Below, piece by piece: positions 42,585-53,600 of a DNA stretch of 64,000 nucleotides. The notes below the pieces were generated by a model. It made no database searches and was not told the DNA's origin. It worked only from the letters and a program-made list of their open reading frames with translations. Position 1 is the stretch's first letter. Each line of letters begins with the position of its first letter. The stretch covers positions 73,768,717-73,832,716 of the forward strand of contig CM023457.1 of NCBI GenBank assembly GCA_013339765.2, given 5' to 3'. This DNA comes from Haemaphysalis longicornis (Eukaryota; Arthropoda; Arachnida; Ixodida; Ixodidae). A program made the position numbers and the translations under genes.

Positions 42585-43232
42585 AAAGGAAAATAGTTAA
42601 CATCAAGGTCACAGAGAAATTCACCTTCCCGGAGGCGCGAAAGCGGTTCGCCTCTTTTCCTCTGAGATGGTACGCCGACGCAGCTCACCGGGCGGCAGAG
42701 CGACGTCTGGTTTCGCCAGGGACCCAGTACCGCCACTAGGACCTGGTCCCGCCACCGCCCCCATCTGGGTTGACTCCGCAGTCCAACCAGCCGCTACAGC
42801 GCCACACGTAGAGCCAGCAACGGTTGTGGTGGCATCCACGCCCGTTGGGGATGCTGCTGCACCCACTGCCTCCTCTCCACCAGCCCAAAGTACACGGAAG
42901 GGCACGGAGGAGATGGAGACCGAGGCATTGCAAGCGTCCTCTCCTTCGTCTCACTGCCTGTGCCGTCTGTGGGGCTCCAGACGCCCTCGGCACTGGCCGC
43001 ACATGCAAAGAACACCCCAAAAGGGTACCAAGTCAAGGGGGCACAGTCCGCTGGGCACCCCATTGCCTTCAGATGACGAAATGGACGTCGAGCACTTCCG
43101 GCCTTTATCGCAGTGAAATAAACGGGCTGCGACGTCCAGGTCACAAGAGAAAGTAAAAAAAACTGTTCCAAGAGTCGAAGCCCGGAAAGACCTTACATAA
43201 ATAGGCACACTCCAGTAGCGCTGAACACTTAA

Positions 43233-43870
43233 TAATGGGAAGAGAAAACAGTTCAATAGAACTCCAGAGGCCTTCTGAATAATTGTAAAGACATGTACGA
43301 GATACTGCACGCTAATCAGCCAAGTGTAATTTGTGAAAAAGAAACACATTTATATTCCAAACGCACTAATTTCTTAAAGAGTTACATGGTCTTCAGAAAG
43401 GACAGAGATGGCTGCAAGTACTCATCTGGTGGTGTGGCCATAATCGCCCGGAAATCTTTAGCCTGCCAACCTATCACCTTGAACACTGTCCAGGAGGCAG
43501 TGGCAATTTGCACAATAATATTTAATAGACTGATAACGGTATGCTCCATATACATTCCTCCTGATCATGCACATTTGAGCTCTGACTACGAGGCACTGGT
43601 GGACCAGCTTCCCGAACCATGCATCCTCACAGGCGACCTTAATGCGCACAATTCTCTTTGGGGCTCTTCTCGCACGGATGCCAGAGGTCGCCTGATAGAG
43701 AAATTCCGGATATCTTCAGAAGCATGCTTCTTCTACAAAAATAGGCCCACATAAGTTAATGTAAGACACAACACACACTCATATCTTGACTTGGCTATTG
43801 GCTCCGCAGTTATTTTTCCTCTTCTCGAGTGGGGTGGGGGCACAGACCCATATGGTAGTGACCACTTTAT
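43233..43870 (+). pseudogene. LINE endonuclease domain (plus-strand copy)
   Basis: Begins at the ATG of the TAATG junction. 43293-43754 reads VICEKETHL (KET where QET is usual), GGVAIIARKSLACQP, IFNRLITVCSIYIPPD, CILTGDLNAHNSLWGSS and GRLIEKF; GGTDPYGSDHF follows near 43830-43865. The GDLNAHNSLWG and SDH blocks are well kept. Confidence 0.75.
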
Positions 43871-44657
43871 CTCACTTAAATATATACGTAAAGGCCCACG
43901 CAGTCCATCTTCCAAGAACAGGTTCAATGAAGCAAGAGCAAAGTGGAATAAATATACAGATACATCCAAACTACATCACATATCCATAGGAAACCTACAC
44001 GTTGAAGAAGCTACCCAACTCCTTACGGCGCACATCCTTGACAAGGCCGAAAAGTCAATTCCCCACGCCTCTGGTGCCCCGTTTAACCAGAGAAAGCTGT
44101 GGTAGAATAGGGCTGTAGACGGGCGCAAGAGGCCAAGAACAAGGCCTGGGGTATCCTCCGTTGGTACGCCACGTCGGGAAACCTTTTATTGTTCAAAAGG
44201 GAAAGGCGATGGGAAAACGTGTGCGTCGTGAGGCAAAACGAGAGAGTTGGGGCAAATTCATAACATTCATAAACTCATATACCGACACGCAAAAAGTATG
44301 GACACGAATACGCAAACTTGAGGAACAACAAACACACAGCCTTCCCCTGGTAATTAGGACAGCAGACACAATCGTAGACCAGCCTAACCCCCTCGCACAA
44401 CCCTTCCAACACGTATCCAGCTCTGCACATTACACTAACAATTTCCTGCAACACAAAGCATCTGGCGGGAAAAAGCTCTTACTTTCCAAAGACAAATGAA
44501 AAACTTCTTACAACCCTGAATTCCCACTCTATGAGTTGATCGCTGCTATGAGCACGTGCAAAGCTTCAGCTACAGGCGCAGATAAATTTAAATACACAAT
44601 AATACAACATCGACACCCATACACTTTTGAGACACTCCTACACCTACACAACAAAAT

Positions 44658-45742
44658 ATGGCTTTCAGGGTAGCTTCCAAGGTCTTGGAGGGAGGCCATT
44701 ATAGTGGCTTTCCCCAAAGAAGCCCTGGCTATCGACCCATTGCCCTGACAAACGGCCTGCGCAAGCTTCTCGAGAAGATGATCAACAGGAAACTGATGTA
44801 CTTCTTAGAGTACAATGGTCTTCTCGAGAGCTGCCAGGCTGGCTTCAGGGCGAGGAGATCCACGAATGCTCAGTTGGTTGCTTTGGAGTACTACGTAAAT
44901 GATGCCTACGTCCATGGCCAATATTGCGTGACACTTTTTTTTTATATTGAAAAGGCATCCTATACCACTAGCACTACGGCAGTCTTAGAGACCTCAAATC
45001 CTTCGTTATATCAGGTAACATGCTGAACACTCTTTCTAGTTACCAGTCCGAACGAACATTTTGGGTCAGACTGGGTTCGAAACTTTCAAACGTTCACGTG
45101 TAGGAAAATGGCGTGGCTCAAGGTAGTGTTTTGCACTAGAGCTTGTTTATAGTAAACATGAACTTTCTCTCAAACGCAATGCCCGCAACCATCTCCTGGT
45201 TGATGTATGTAGATGACGTTCAAATATCTTTCAAATCATGTAACATTTCCATTTGTGAAGGTCAGCTCCAGCTTGGAGTACACAAACTTTCTCGTTGGAC
45301 AGATTAAAATGAATTTAAACTTAATCCTTCTAGAAGTACCTGCGTTGTATTCGCAGAATGCTTGGGCATCAAGCCTGATCCTGACGTAAAACTCAATGGT
45401 GATTCAATTCCAGTAAAAAAAGAACACAAGTTTTTTGGCGTGGTGTTTGATGACAAACGGACATTTATCCCTCACATAAAACGACTCAAAAAAATGCCTC
45501 AGAACAATGAATATTCTGAAAGTCCTATCCCACCAATCTACGGTGGAGGCAAACAACTTCTGCTTCGTCTTTATGCCACGTTGATAGGGTCACAGTTAAA
45601 CTACAGAAGTGTTGTGTATGGGTCAGCAACAAAAATAGCACTAAAAATGCTCGACCCAGTGTTTCACTTGGGGCGTCGCCTGTCTTGTGGGGCATTCCGT
45701 ACCAGTCCTGTCAACAGTCTTTATGCAGAGTGTGACAAATAA
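44658..45742 (+). pseudogene. LINE reverse transcriptase (plus-strand copy)
   Basis: 44658-45026 gives GYRPIALTNGLRKLLEKMI, LLESCQAGFRARRSTNAQL and TLFFYIEKASYT, where the first catalytic Asp is lost (DIEKAYD in the minus copy). A short frame near 45180-45240 gives WLMYVDDVQISFKS. 45362-45742 gives KPDPDVKLNGDSIPVKKEHKF and the thumb. It is inactive. Confidence 0.75.
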
Positions 45743-45749
45743 TGCTTAG

Positions 45750-46240
45750 CGCACCAGCGAACTTACGTTGACCTTCTATGTGCCTCCAAAGTCTCATCAA
45801 AATCCCTTTAAACCGTTTGTAATAATAAATCCACAACTAGTCTCTTTTAAAACCACCCGTCAATTTCTATCCCTTCTCGAGAGACTGAGGGACGAGGTGA
45901 CTATTCTTGAGGTCTCCTTTTTAGACAAATTCAAATCATCTCACACTGATCTTGTAGCACCATGGAATCTTCGTCCTGTGTTCTGTCACCTGTCTTTCAT
46001 ACGGTACAATAAGAACAAGACACCAAGAAGTCGGAGTTTACCGCATTTCATGTATATGCAGGATAAATACAGGGCTGCACAGTTTTTCAGTGATGTGTGT
46101 AAAGTATTCGCTGTGGTGTCTTGTGCTGAGCAAGGACCCATTTTTGAAGCATGTAGAACCATGAATGTTAATACAAGTATTTTTACGTATTTTGAAGATG
46201 GATCACACCACACTTGTGATCATTGTCGGGGGCATTATTG
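45750..46240 (+). pseudogene. LINE RNase H start (plus-strand copy, truncated)
   Basis: RAAQFFSDVCKVFAVVSC matches the first Asp block of the minus copy (CAEFFSDASKTARMVSC), followed by RTMNVNTSIF. After that the match stops, so Glu and later residues are missing. The LINE therefore lacks its 3' end here. Confidence 0.6.
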
Positions 46241-46253
46241 ATGATGCCTAAAA

Positions 46254-46451
46254 ATGCAAAACTATTGGTCCCTCCGTTTCGTACGGGAAGAGTTTTCAGT
46301 CATGTTCTTCATCACTATAACCCAACCAACCACTATTCGTGAATCGTGCGTTGATTTAAGATTAGGAAAGAATGTTTCTACAGTGAGACCAGAAAATATC
46401 AGTGCGTATCACACAGATCACAAGTCAGTCATGAATCTCGTTGCGAAGTAG
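46254..46451 (+). pseudogene. Endonuclease tail fragment
   Basis: The frame ends TTIRESCVDLRLGKNVSTV..ISAYHTDHKSVMNLVAK. It resembles the GSCIDLVFTRN..FSDHKAVI end of an APE-type endonuclease and the fragment at 145-348. No other domain adjoins. Confidence 0.5.
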
Positions 46452-48084
46452 TACAGGGAGTGGTAAAGTACATTTCTGTTGTTTCTGATTTCACTCTTTC
46501 TAGAACCACGTGTTCGAAATTAATTGACGTCGTGTAGGTAACCGTTGCGGGTGTCGTTTACGCCTTCGCAGCCCAAAGAGCTTCACAGAGTAAACTGGAG
46601 CCAATTTTTTTTAAACAAGCTCCTCGGCTTGCACCGGTTTCAAGTGACTTGTTCGACCCGTAAATCGCAAAAAAGCAAGTGCAACCCCTACACCCTCAAA
46701 GCGCATGCCATGATGACGCGTTTGTTCTAAACCATTTTTGATTGCCTTGAAGTCGAATAAAAGTTGTGCCCCTACTTGGATGTTATGCTTCAGGGCGTTA
46801 TGTACGGCAATGCTTCCCCAACGCTTACAACTTTAGGTAAAACGACACTATTTGTAGCATATTATGCACGTTTTTTGATCCGCACTGGTGCGAAGGTGTT
46901 GGTTAGTTGTGGTTTGGGTTCTCGTAAAAGCTTTAGGCACATGTCTGGAAGATCGGCCAATTGGCAACTCGCTTTACAAAACCTTCGGTAGGTGGCTCAA
47001 CAAGCGTTACATATCGCGATTGGAAAAAATTAGCGTTGCACGCTGTTACAAGGTAATTTGAGATGTGGCATCACGTTTTCAAGCAGAGTGCATCGAAGCC
47101 CCCAAAATCCTACATTCCGTAACAAAAATGCAAATGAAAACAGCGGCCCTCTCATCGTTCTTGCTGTGGCTGCGCTGTCCATTACACATTATGTTGGTAA
47201 AGCAAAAGGCCGGTTGGTCGGAGGGGGAAACACATTTGATCCAGACCATGTCAGCACGAAAACTATTGGATGACAGTGGCTGGCTCTTCACAGGATACCA
47301 CATGCTGCCTTCGCCACTTTGCCCCTGGTCAACAGCCGTAAGAGGTTACCAGGCGCCAGGTGGCGCCTGGTAACCAGCTGGTTTAGGGTAATCGCGGGTT
47401 TCGGGTGGGTGGGTTTCTTAATGGACGAAAGGCGGATGGAAGGTGGGTGTTTAGAGCTAAACTCGCACTCTTGCATCATGTTTTATAATAGTACGGAGAA
47501 GCTTATATAATGGGCAGGCCCTGTCATACTGACTGGAAAACATGCCACTAAGTAAGCGAGGGTGAGAGGAGGATCCTGATTGTATCTGTCGATACAATAC
47601 TGGCTGCTCCTGAGTGAATTGAGGGTGCGGCGTAGGAAGTTTTTGATAGCACCACACTATCTTCGTTTAGGTGACCATAGGTTTACTTCTGGCCACCTCC
47701 TCAGCCATTGCCTGGTACAATAACACGCGCGCCTGTCTGTGGGAAAACTCAGAGCTTTCACCTGGCCAATCTCATTACCACCCCCGCCGCTGCTCTGGCA
47801 CATTCACCGAGTTTTCCACCATCTCACGTCCCGTGCGGCCCAGACATTGACGTACAATGAGGGGTAGGTGACGTAAGTGTGGAGCGGGTAATTTGTTTTG
47901 TCGTAGGCGCCGAGTACGGGACCAGCGGCTTGTCTGGCCGTGATTGTTCGCTAAGGTTGTTTTAGTGTTATGGCTAGGCAACACCATGGTCTCATTCACG
48001 TCCGGCAATCGTTGAGCTCACGTCAAATGTCACAACATGGCGCTAAAAAGGAAATAAGTTTCTCAACTACTGATTTCTCTTCCA
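46452..48084. other. No recognisable gene; contains a perfect palindrome
   Basis: No protein family is seen. A 32 nt perfect palindrome lies at 47344-47375 and an 8 bp hairpin ATTGTATC/GATACAAT near 47579-47598. Confidence 0.35.
47344..47375. repeat. Perfect 32 nt palindrome
   Basis: GGTTACCAGGCGCCA is followed by GG and then its exact reverse complement, giving 15 bp arms around a 2 nt centre. It could extrude as a cruciform or mark a junction. Confidence 0.9.
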
Positions 48085-48427
48085 ATAAACGATCTTCCTC
48101 CGTCGAATGAACGCCGGGAGGGCTTCGGGGCAGCGCCCGTGGATTAGGAACGGTGGGAGGGGCATTGCTCCCAACACAGCTGATTGCCGCCACAACCGCT
48201 TATTACATGGCTGAGGCTGTGGGGACGGGTTCTGCTGCGGATACAGCCAAGCGGAGGGCGGGGGCCGATCCATCACAGAAATCGGTACGGCGAAAATGAG
48301 ACGCTGCTCTGCGCCCGGCAAGCTGCGTTGGTGTGCCTCCCCAAGGTGAAAGAGGCGAACCTTTCTCGTGCCTTTGGGAAGGTGATGTTCACACTTATTT
48401 TTAAGGTAAAAGGGAAGGATCTCTTTT
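48085..48427 (-). pseudogene. LINE ORF1 C-terminal fragment (third copy of the family)
   Basis: In one minus frame NITFPKARERFASFTLGRHTNAACR matches NITYPEARKRVASFLLGRYADAAR of the copy at about 14060. The remainder encodes the Pro/Ala-rich tail. The fragment ends at 48427 beside an AAATGCGGAGCATTT hairpin and continues at about 49604. Confidence 0.65.
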
Positions 48428-49603
48428 AAATGCGGAGCATTTCTTAGGCTCGCCTGGTCTCGCGTCATTGATGGCGGTGCCGTCCACACGCTCACTGCGC
48501 ATGCGCAACTCTCCTCCTTACACCCACAGCTCCGCGATACTACACAATAAAAAAAGAAATAGTTAGCGGCGCCCGGTTTCGATCCCACGACTCTCTGGCC
48601 GCAACGGGAGATACGCGGTGCTCTTCCCACTACGCTACAAATCCTTTTTTCTTTCTTTATTGCCGGTCTTCGACAGTGCAACACAACATAAATGTACTAC
48701 AGAAAACACACAATCTACAAAAAGGCCGCCATGCCATGATGTACTGGCGTTGTCATTTAAAATTCCCTAAGCATGGCGAGGGGTTCCACCCTTGGCAACC
48801 ACTCAGGAACCGAAAACTTCGCTCTCTGAATTTCAATGAACTTGGAAACAGTTTCGCGGAAATATTGTCGCGTCGGCCGCGCGTCTACATCACAGTTGAG
48901 CCATGCCATGCGAAATCCCGGACAGGAGCAATTGCTACGAACGCGACATATATCCTTGACTCATTTAAACTACGTCAAGAAGCTACCGATGCAACGAAGG
49001 CACGCGAAGCTGAACGTCAACGGAAACGACGAACTGAAAACTTTAGAGGGGGAGGGATGCTGAATTTCCCGTGGGAAAGCAGTGGCGGGAAGCGCCACGC
49101 GCCTTGCAGCTCAACCAGCCCCGTCCGCAGCGCCTCTGATGCTGATTGTGGCAGTATGCCCCTAGGGATTGGCCAACCAAAGAATCCATAAGGAGATAGG
49201 TTCGCGTTCAACCACCGTCGTCATCTTCCCGTAGGGGAACCGCCAAAAAAGATGAAGAACGAGAAGACAAAGCTGCGAAGAGGAGGGTGTGTACATTGCT
49301 CTCAGCCGGTGCACCAATGTGAACAACCTCTACCTTGCCAAAGCTGACGGAGACTACCGATTCTACCACAGAGACAACATCGACAAGAACATGATGGACG
49401 AGTTTCGGCGCCTCGAGAACCACCGCCCACTCACCGTAAGATAACAGCACTTGCGTGCCTTTGCCGCCGGTGTGGACCCAGACGCGGAATTCCCTCTGGC
49501 GCTAGTAAAAACCAGATCACTCAACATAACGGCAACACAATGGAACCACACGGAACCGCCACGATGCGTCGCATCCTCATCAGGGTTCCCCACGGGAAGA
49601 TGG
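48428..49603 (+). mobile_element. 1.18 kb insertion of unknown class inside LINE ORF1
   Basis: ORF1 of the LINE stops at 48427 and resumes near 49604. The insert begins with the hairpin AAATGCGGAGCATTT and ~120 bp related to 31538-31660. It contains a tRNA-like module (48555-48640, minus) and an open frame 48676-49191 with a charged AREAERQRKRR stretch but no recognised domain. Neither terminal inverted repeats nor a clear duplication were found. Its class is unresolved; rolling-circle (Helitron-like) or a composite are possible. Confidence 0.4.
48555..48640 (-). repeat. tRNA-like module
   Basis: On the minus strand TAGCGTAGTGGGAAGAGC resembles a D arm with box A, and GGATCGAAACC resembles box B at normal spacing. 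The T stem pairs poorly. It is probably a SINE head or tRNA relic. Confidence 0.45.
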
Positions 49604-50650
49604 TGTAATTTTTTTTCTTGCTGGAGCGCTTGGCAGCTCCTGGAATATGCCGGGTGCTGTCCCTGGCAGTGTGCACAGGTGAATCTAAGTGATTCGCAAT
49701 TGCCTGTTAAGTGGTCTAGTGCGGCATATTTTGAGCACGTCAGTCCTCTGCAGCAAACGTTTGTGCTGTGCCCGAACCACTGGCACTTGAATTAGCGGCT
49801 TGAGTTCGGTATATAGGGTCGGACCGGATATCTCATAAAACCTGCATTGACTGACTGAAAAAGTGCTGAGCGGCGATACGTCAAGGAATAAGTGTCAAAT
49901 GGGCATTTCGTGGTCGCTTCGGGGTATGGCTTTCCGCCTTACTACAGTCACACCCTGTTGTTCAATGCACACAAGCAGATCAGCATAGCTCTCATTTGGT
50001 AGACCCGGATCAGAGATCACGCACTGGCAGCTGTTAAGGCTGCGACGGAGCGTCGTCTTGAGTCCACATCAACCATGCACGTTTGTGCGAAAAGGTTGGT
50101 AGATTGCTGTTTTTTGTGGACTTCAATAACGACTTCTCCCGTTTTGAGTTTCTTAGCTTTATACGACTCATCTAGGACATCACTCGGAGCTTAGAAGCAG
50201 AAACTGGGTAGTGATGGACTTTGATATATTAAGTGAGTTGACAACCAAAAAGTGCGAGAAATTGTCGGCAATTTTGAGTTCTTTCACAAGCAAGAAAGGA
50301 AATGGAACTTCGGAACTTCTGTGCGGCCCCTTTTCAGGGAGAAATTAGTTTGCAATGTGGTTAGGGTCGAAAATCCCACGTGGCATGTAACAACAGAAAG
50401 CACTAGAGGATTTCTTTCTCGAGCCTTTCTCTGATAGATGGAAAGGCGCCGGAGCTCCCTGCTTTATATACAGCTAGAGAGCCGATCGGGCAGAGCTTTA
50501 CCATGGCTCTCACGGCCACCGTTAAAGGCATGTGCTCTTCACACTACACGCAATACCACGGTTGCTTATAGCGTGAGAATGTGGCTTAATGTACAGGGTG
50601 TCCCCAATACCGTAACCGAGATTACTCTATGTGCCTTGTGCAGGGGAAAT
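49604..50650 (-). mobile_element. 5' end and ORF1 start of the RNase H LINE family (third copy)
   Basis: Minus strand from about 50650: the family 5' region (GGTGGCCGTGAGAGCC, GGGAGCTCC, GGGGCCGCACAGAAG), then ORF1 in many frames. The zinc-knuckle area at about 49795-49750 reads like AAGTGCCAGTGGTTCGGGCACAGC. It pairs with 48085-48427 as one LINE split by the 1.18 kb insert. ORF2 is not seen. Confidence 0.6.
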
Positions 50651-53600
50651 TTCGGAAGCACATTTTTTTCGTGGTGTAGGCGCGCACTAACAGGAGATTT
50701 TAATGCGCAAGTGTTTTATTATGGAACGCACCAAGATTTCACTGACCTCATATCCCTCACGGAAATTACGGCAGTACAACAAAGCAAGTGTCGAGAAAAA
50801 GGCGCATCCCTGTACACACAGCCCTCTTGCGGGGAAGCAACCTTCAGTACTAAGAGTACATTATAATTAGGGTTGTTCGCTTTCGGGTTTTATATGTTAA
50901 CACGAGAGTGTTTTATGCCGGGACACCAATGTTTCACAGGCGTCATATTCATCATGAAAATAACTCCAGTACACCTTTGCCGAAGCGACCCACCAGCAAT
51001 ACGTTGCTCGCCAAGCACAGGCACAAGACAGCCGCCGACCAGCAAATCACGCTCAGCTGCAGATTTCGCTGCACATTTCACTTTAGTGTTTTACGGATTC
51101 CTATGACAGGGCACTCAACCACACTTTTTTCGAAATTACCCCCCAGCCCTCGACAATGGGGAACTAGTGTTTTCGTAAACTCCTGTGTATGTAATTCATC
51201 CGTTTCATATGGACGTGTTTTTGCTGATATGTGTAGTTTATCAGGATATAGAAAGGTAGTCTTGAGATGTCGCCCTAACAAATATTATCGGGGTAATTAG
51301 GCATGTAGGAACAAAATGGGTGTTCTTAAAAATACCCCACGAAATGTTTCCCTGATTCATTTATCCAAATGATGTTTTCTAACATCAAATGTTACAAATA
51401 CAGAAATCTAGTTTCACGTATTTGGCCATGTGGCGCCGGTAACCGGTCGCAGAGAAATTTTCAAAATGACATGCCTGACGAACTGAAAAAGCCAAATCGG
51501 TTATGTAAATGCCAGGCATTGTGCATTTACCAGCAATGATGGTTCACTGGTTCCAACAGCTTCAACTGTCATGAGTGCATTGTGATTGCGGTGTTCGAGC
51601 TCTATGTTGCCGTAATTTGAAAAAAATCATAATATGGAGAAAGTGAAAAGCAGTAAACTTATTTTTCAGAAATTTTTAATTACAAGGCATTTTAAATAAT
51701 AAACTGGTTTTTGATGTCATAGGTCGCTTATTCAGGTACGTAAACGCTGTTGCAAAACATTTTTACGTACCACCTACTTAATGAGAACAATCAGAATTTT
51801 GTGAATACTGCATGTTTTTCCAAATTCCGCAATAACTATACAGACCATTGATATGTTATATTCATTTTTTCTTCCAAATGAGGTCAGAGATTTGTCCGAC
51901 AACCAAGTTCAGGATTCTGTCCTAGCACGCGCATAAAGCCCAGCATCTGCACGTACAATTCAGTTCCATTTTCCCGCTTTCGCATAGCGCCGGTCATTTG
52001 CTGGGAATTTCTGCAACCACGCCCCACCGTTATGGCCTCCGTGGTCACCCCCATAGTGATTCATTGTAAATATATTAGAGAGGAAACTTCACCTGGGAAT
52101 TCATTTTGTCGTGGGGTTACGGCAAGACCCCCCCTCTGGCTTGGGCTTGGTATGACAATTGGATTTTTCAGCGGTTTTAAGTGCTTAGCACTTTGTGGGC
52201 TCGCCTTGTCGTTGTAGCTCGCTGACACTCCATGCGACTGCAGTAATCACGAGGCGCAGCAAAATAACAAACCCAAGTAAAGCTTGATGTGCCGTCGTCA
52301 GGGAGGCACGCTGACGCTTCGAAAACCGCATGGTTTATATAGTCATAACCGTTCGTAGCTCGTAAAATGCTGGCGCTTGTCATACATATCCCCGTTGGTT
52401 TGCGCAAAGAAAACTGCCGGTACATTTCCGGTTAAATCTGTGTATTTAACAGGCAGCTGGCGCGTTAATTTGTATACAAACACTTGTTGGGTGGGTTTTT
52501 ACAATAATAAACGAAAACATCGGCCGCAAAAAAAAATGATGCTATCAAAATGCTGTAGAAAGGCTCCAGGAGCGCAAGAAAAAAATTACGGGTTCGAAAT
52601 GACGCATAACAGCTCCAGCATACAAAAGTAAAGCAAGCACAAAATAGACAACTCCTGCTGGCACAGTTTGAGGTACGGGGCGTGCGAGCACTGCGAGGGC
52701 GGGAAATTTTGAATGCATTGGGCGGCAGCAGTAAGTGGATATACGGCGCTGCAGCCCATAATGGAGAATCACTGCTCTGCACTTCCGAAAGCTTGCACAT
52801 TGACTGGAACGGCTTTATTTTTGGAGATTTGCTTTCATTACTATGAATTAACATGTTTAAGAGCAATGACGTCGCTAAAATGATCCCTGTTATGTGGTAG
52901 CCATGAGCAGTGGGAACTGTGTGCTTGGCGAAAGAGCAAGTACGTGATAGTACCTAACGTTGGTCATCCCGGAGTCGAACGAACGTATGACAGAGCGGGT
53001 AATATGCCTCCGCGAAAGTAGTAGCTGACAAAAAAAAGAAACCAAATGTACCTCTACGAAGACCAGATACGACAGATAGAGCAGCCTGCACCTTCCGTAC
53101 ATTTTGTTCTGTGACCACTCTTTCACGCCACGTTTTCCTTTTGCAGCAAAGCAGTATGTCTCACCACGCCCTCCCCCCCAGATTTGGTTCCGGTGAAGCA
53201 GATTTACTCCGCGCCGCTCCGAAGCTTCTCCTCGGCATCGTCGACCCCCTTTTACAACGTCGCAACAAATATTCCTCTGGCCACCACTGAGGCCTTTTTC
53301 ACAGGTTGTACAGTCGGGTGATAGCGCCCGTACCGCCGTTATTTGATGATCGCAGAGAATCAACACCAGCGCGAATGGGTGTAAAGACGCCCGAAATCTG
53401 CCTGTAACGCCACCGCCGCCAATGTAGGGGCGACCTTTACCGCTTGACATTCCACCGCGCCCATTATCTGTGGGTCGCTGCCGGTTCAAAGCAACTTTTT
53501 TCATTGGAACGCCGGCGTGAGCATATTATTCGTCTTTAGCTTGAAAGCTATTTCCAGCAACATTGTAGCGTTGGCGGCCCTCGTTTACAGCTGGTCACAG

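Larger units (their letters stand above)
41576..46245 (+). mobile_element. RNase H LINE, plus-strand copy of the 9.5-15.1 kb family
   Basis: Starts GGGGCACCTTGAGCAAT within a gypsy RT and keeps the family order: 5' region, ORF1 (41991-42740), TAATG junction (43233-43237), endonuclease (43233-43870), linker (44160-44450), RT (44658-45742) and part of RNase H (to about 46200), where it is truncated. It is more decayed than the minus copy, with many frameshifts. The RT retains MYVDDVQISF in a short frame near 45205. Confidence 0.8.

Noticed and set aside
50660..50866. Endonuclease fragment from RALTGDFNAQ
   Set aside because: A single block of ten residues; the expected neighbouring blocks are absent.
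52890..53504. 204-codon open frame on the minus strand
   Set aside because: No known motif, Gly/Arg and Ser composition typical of chance frames in mixed DNA, and no homologous copy in the window.
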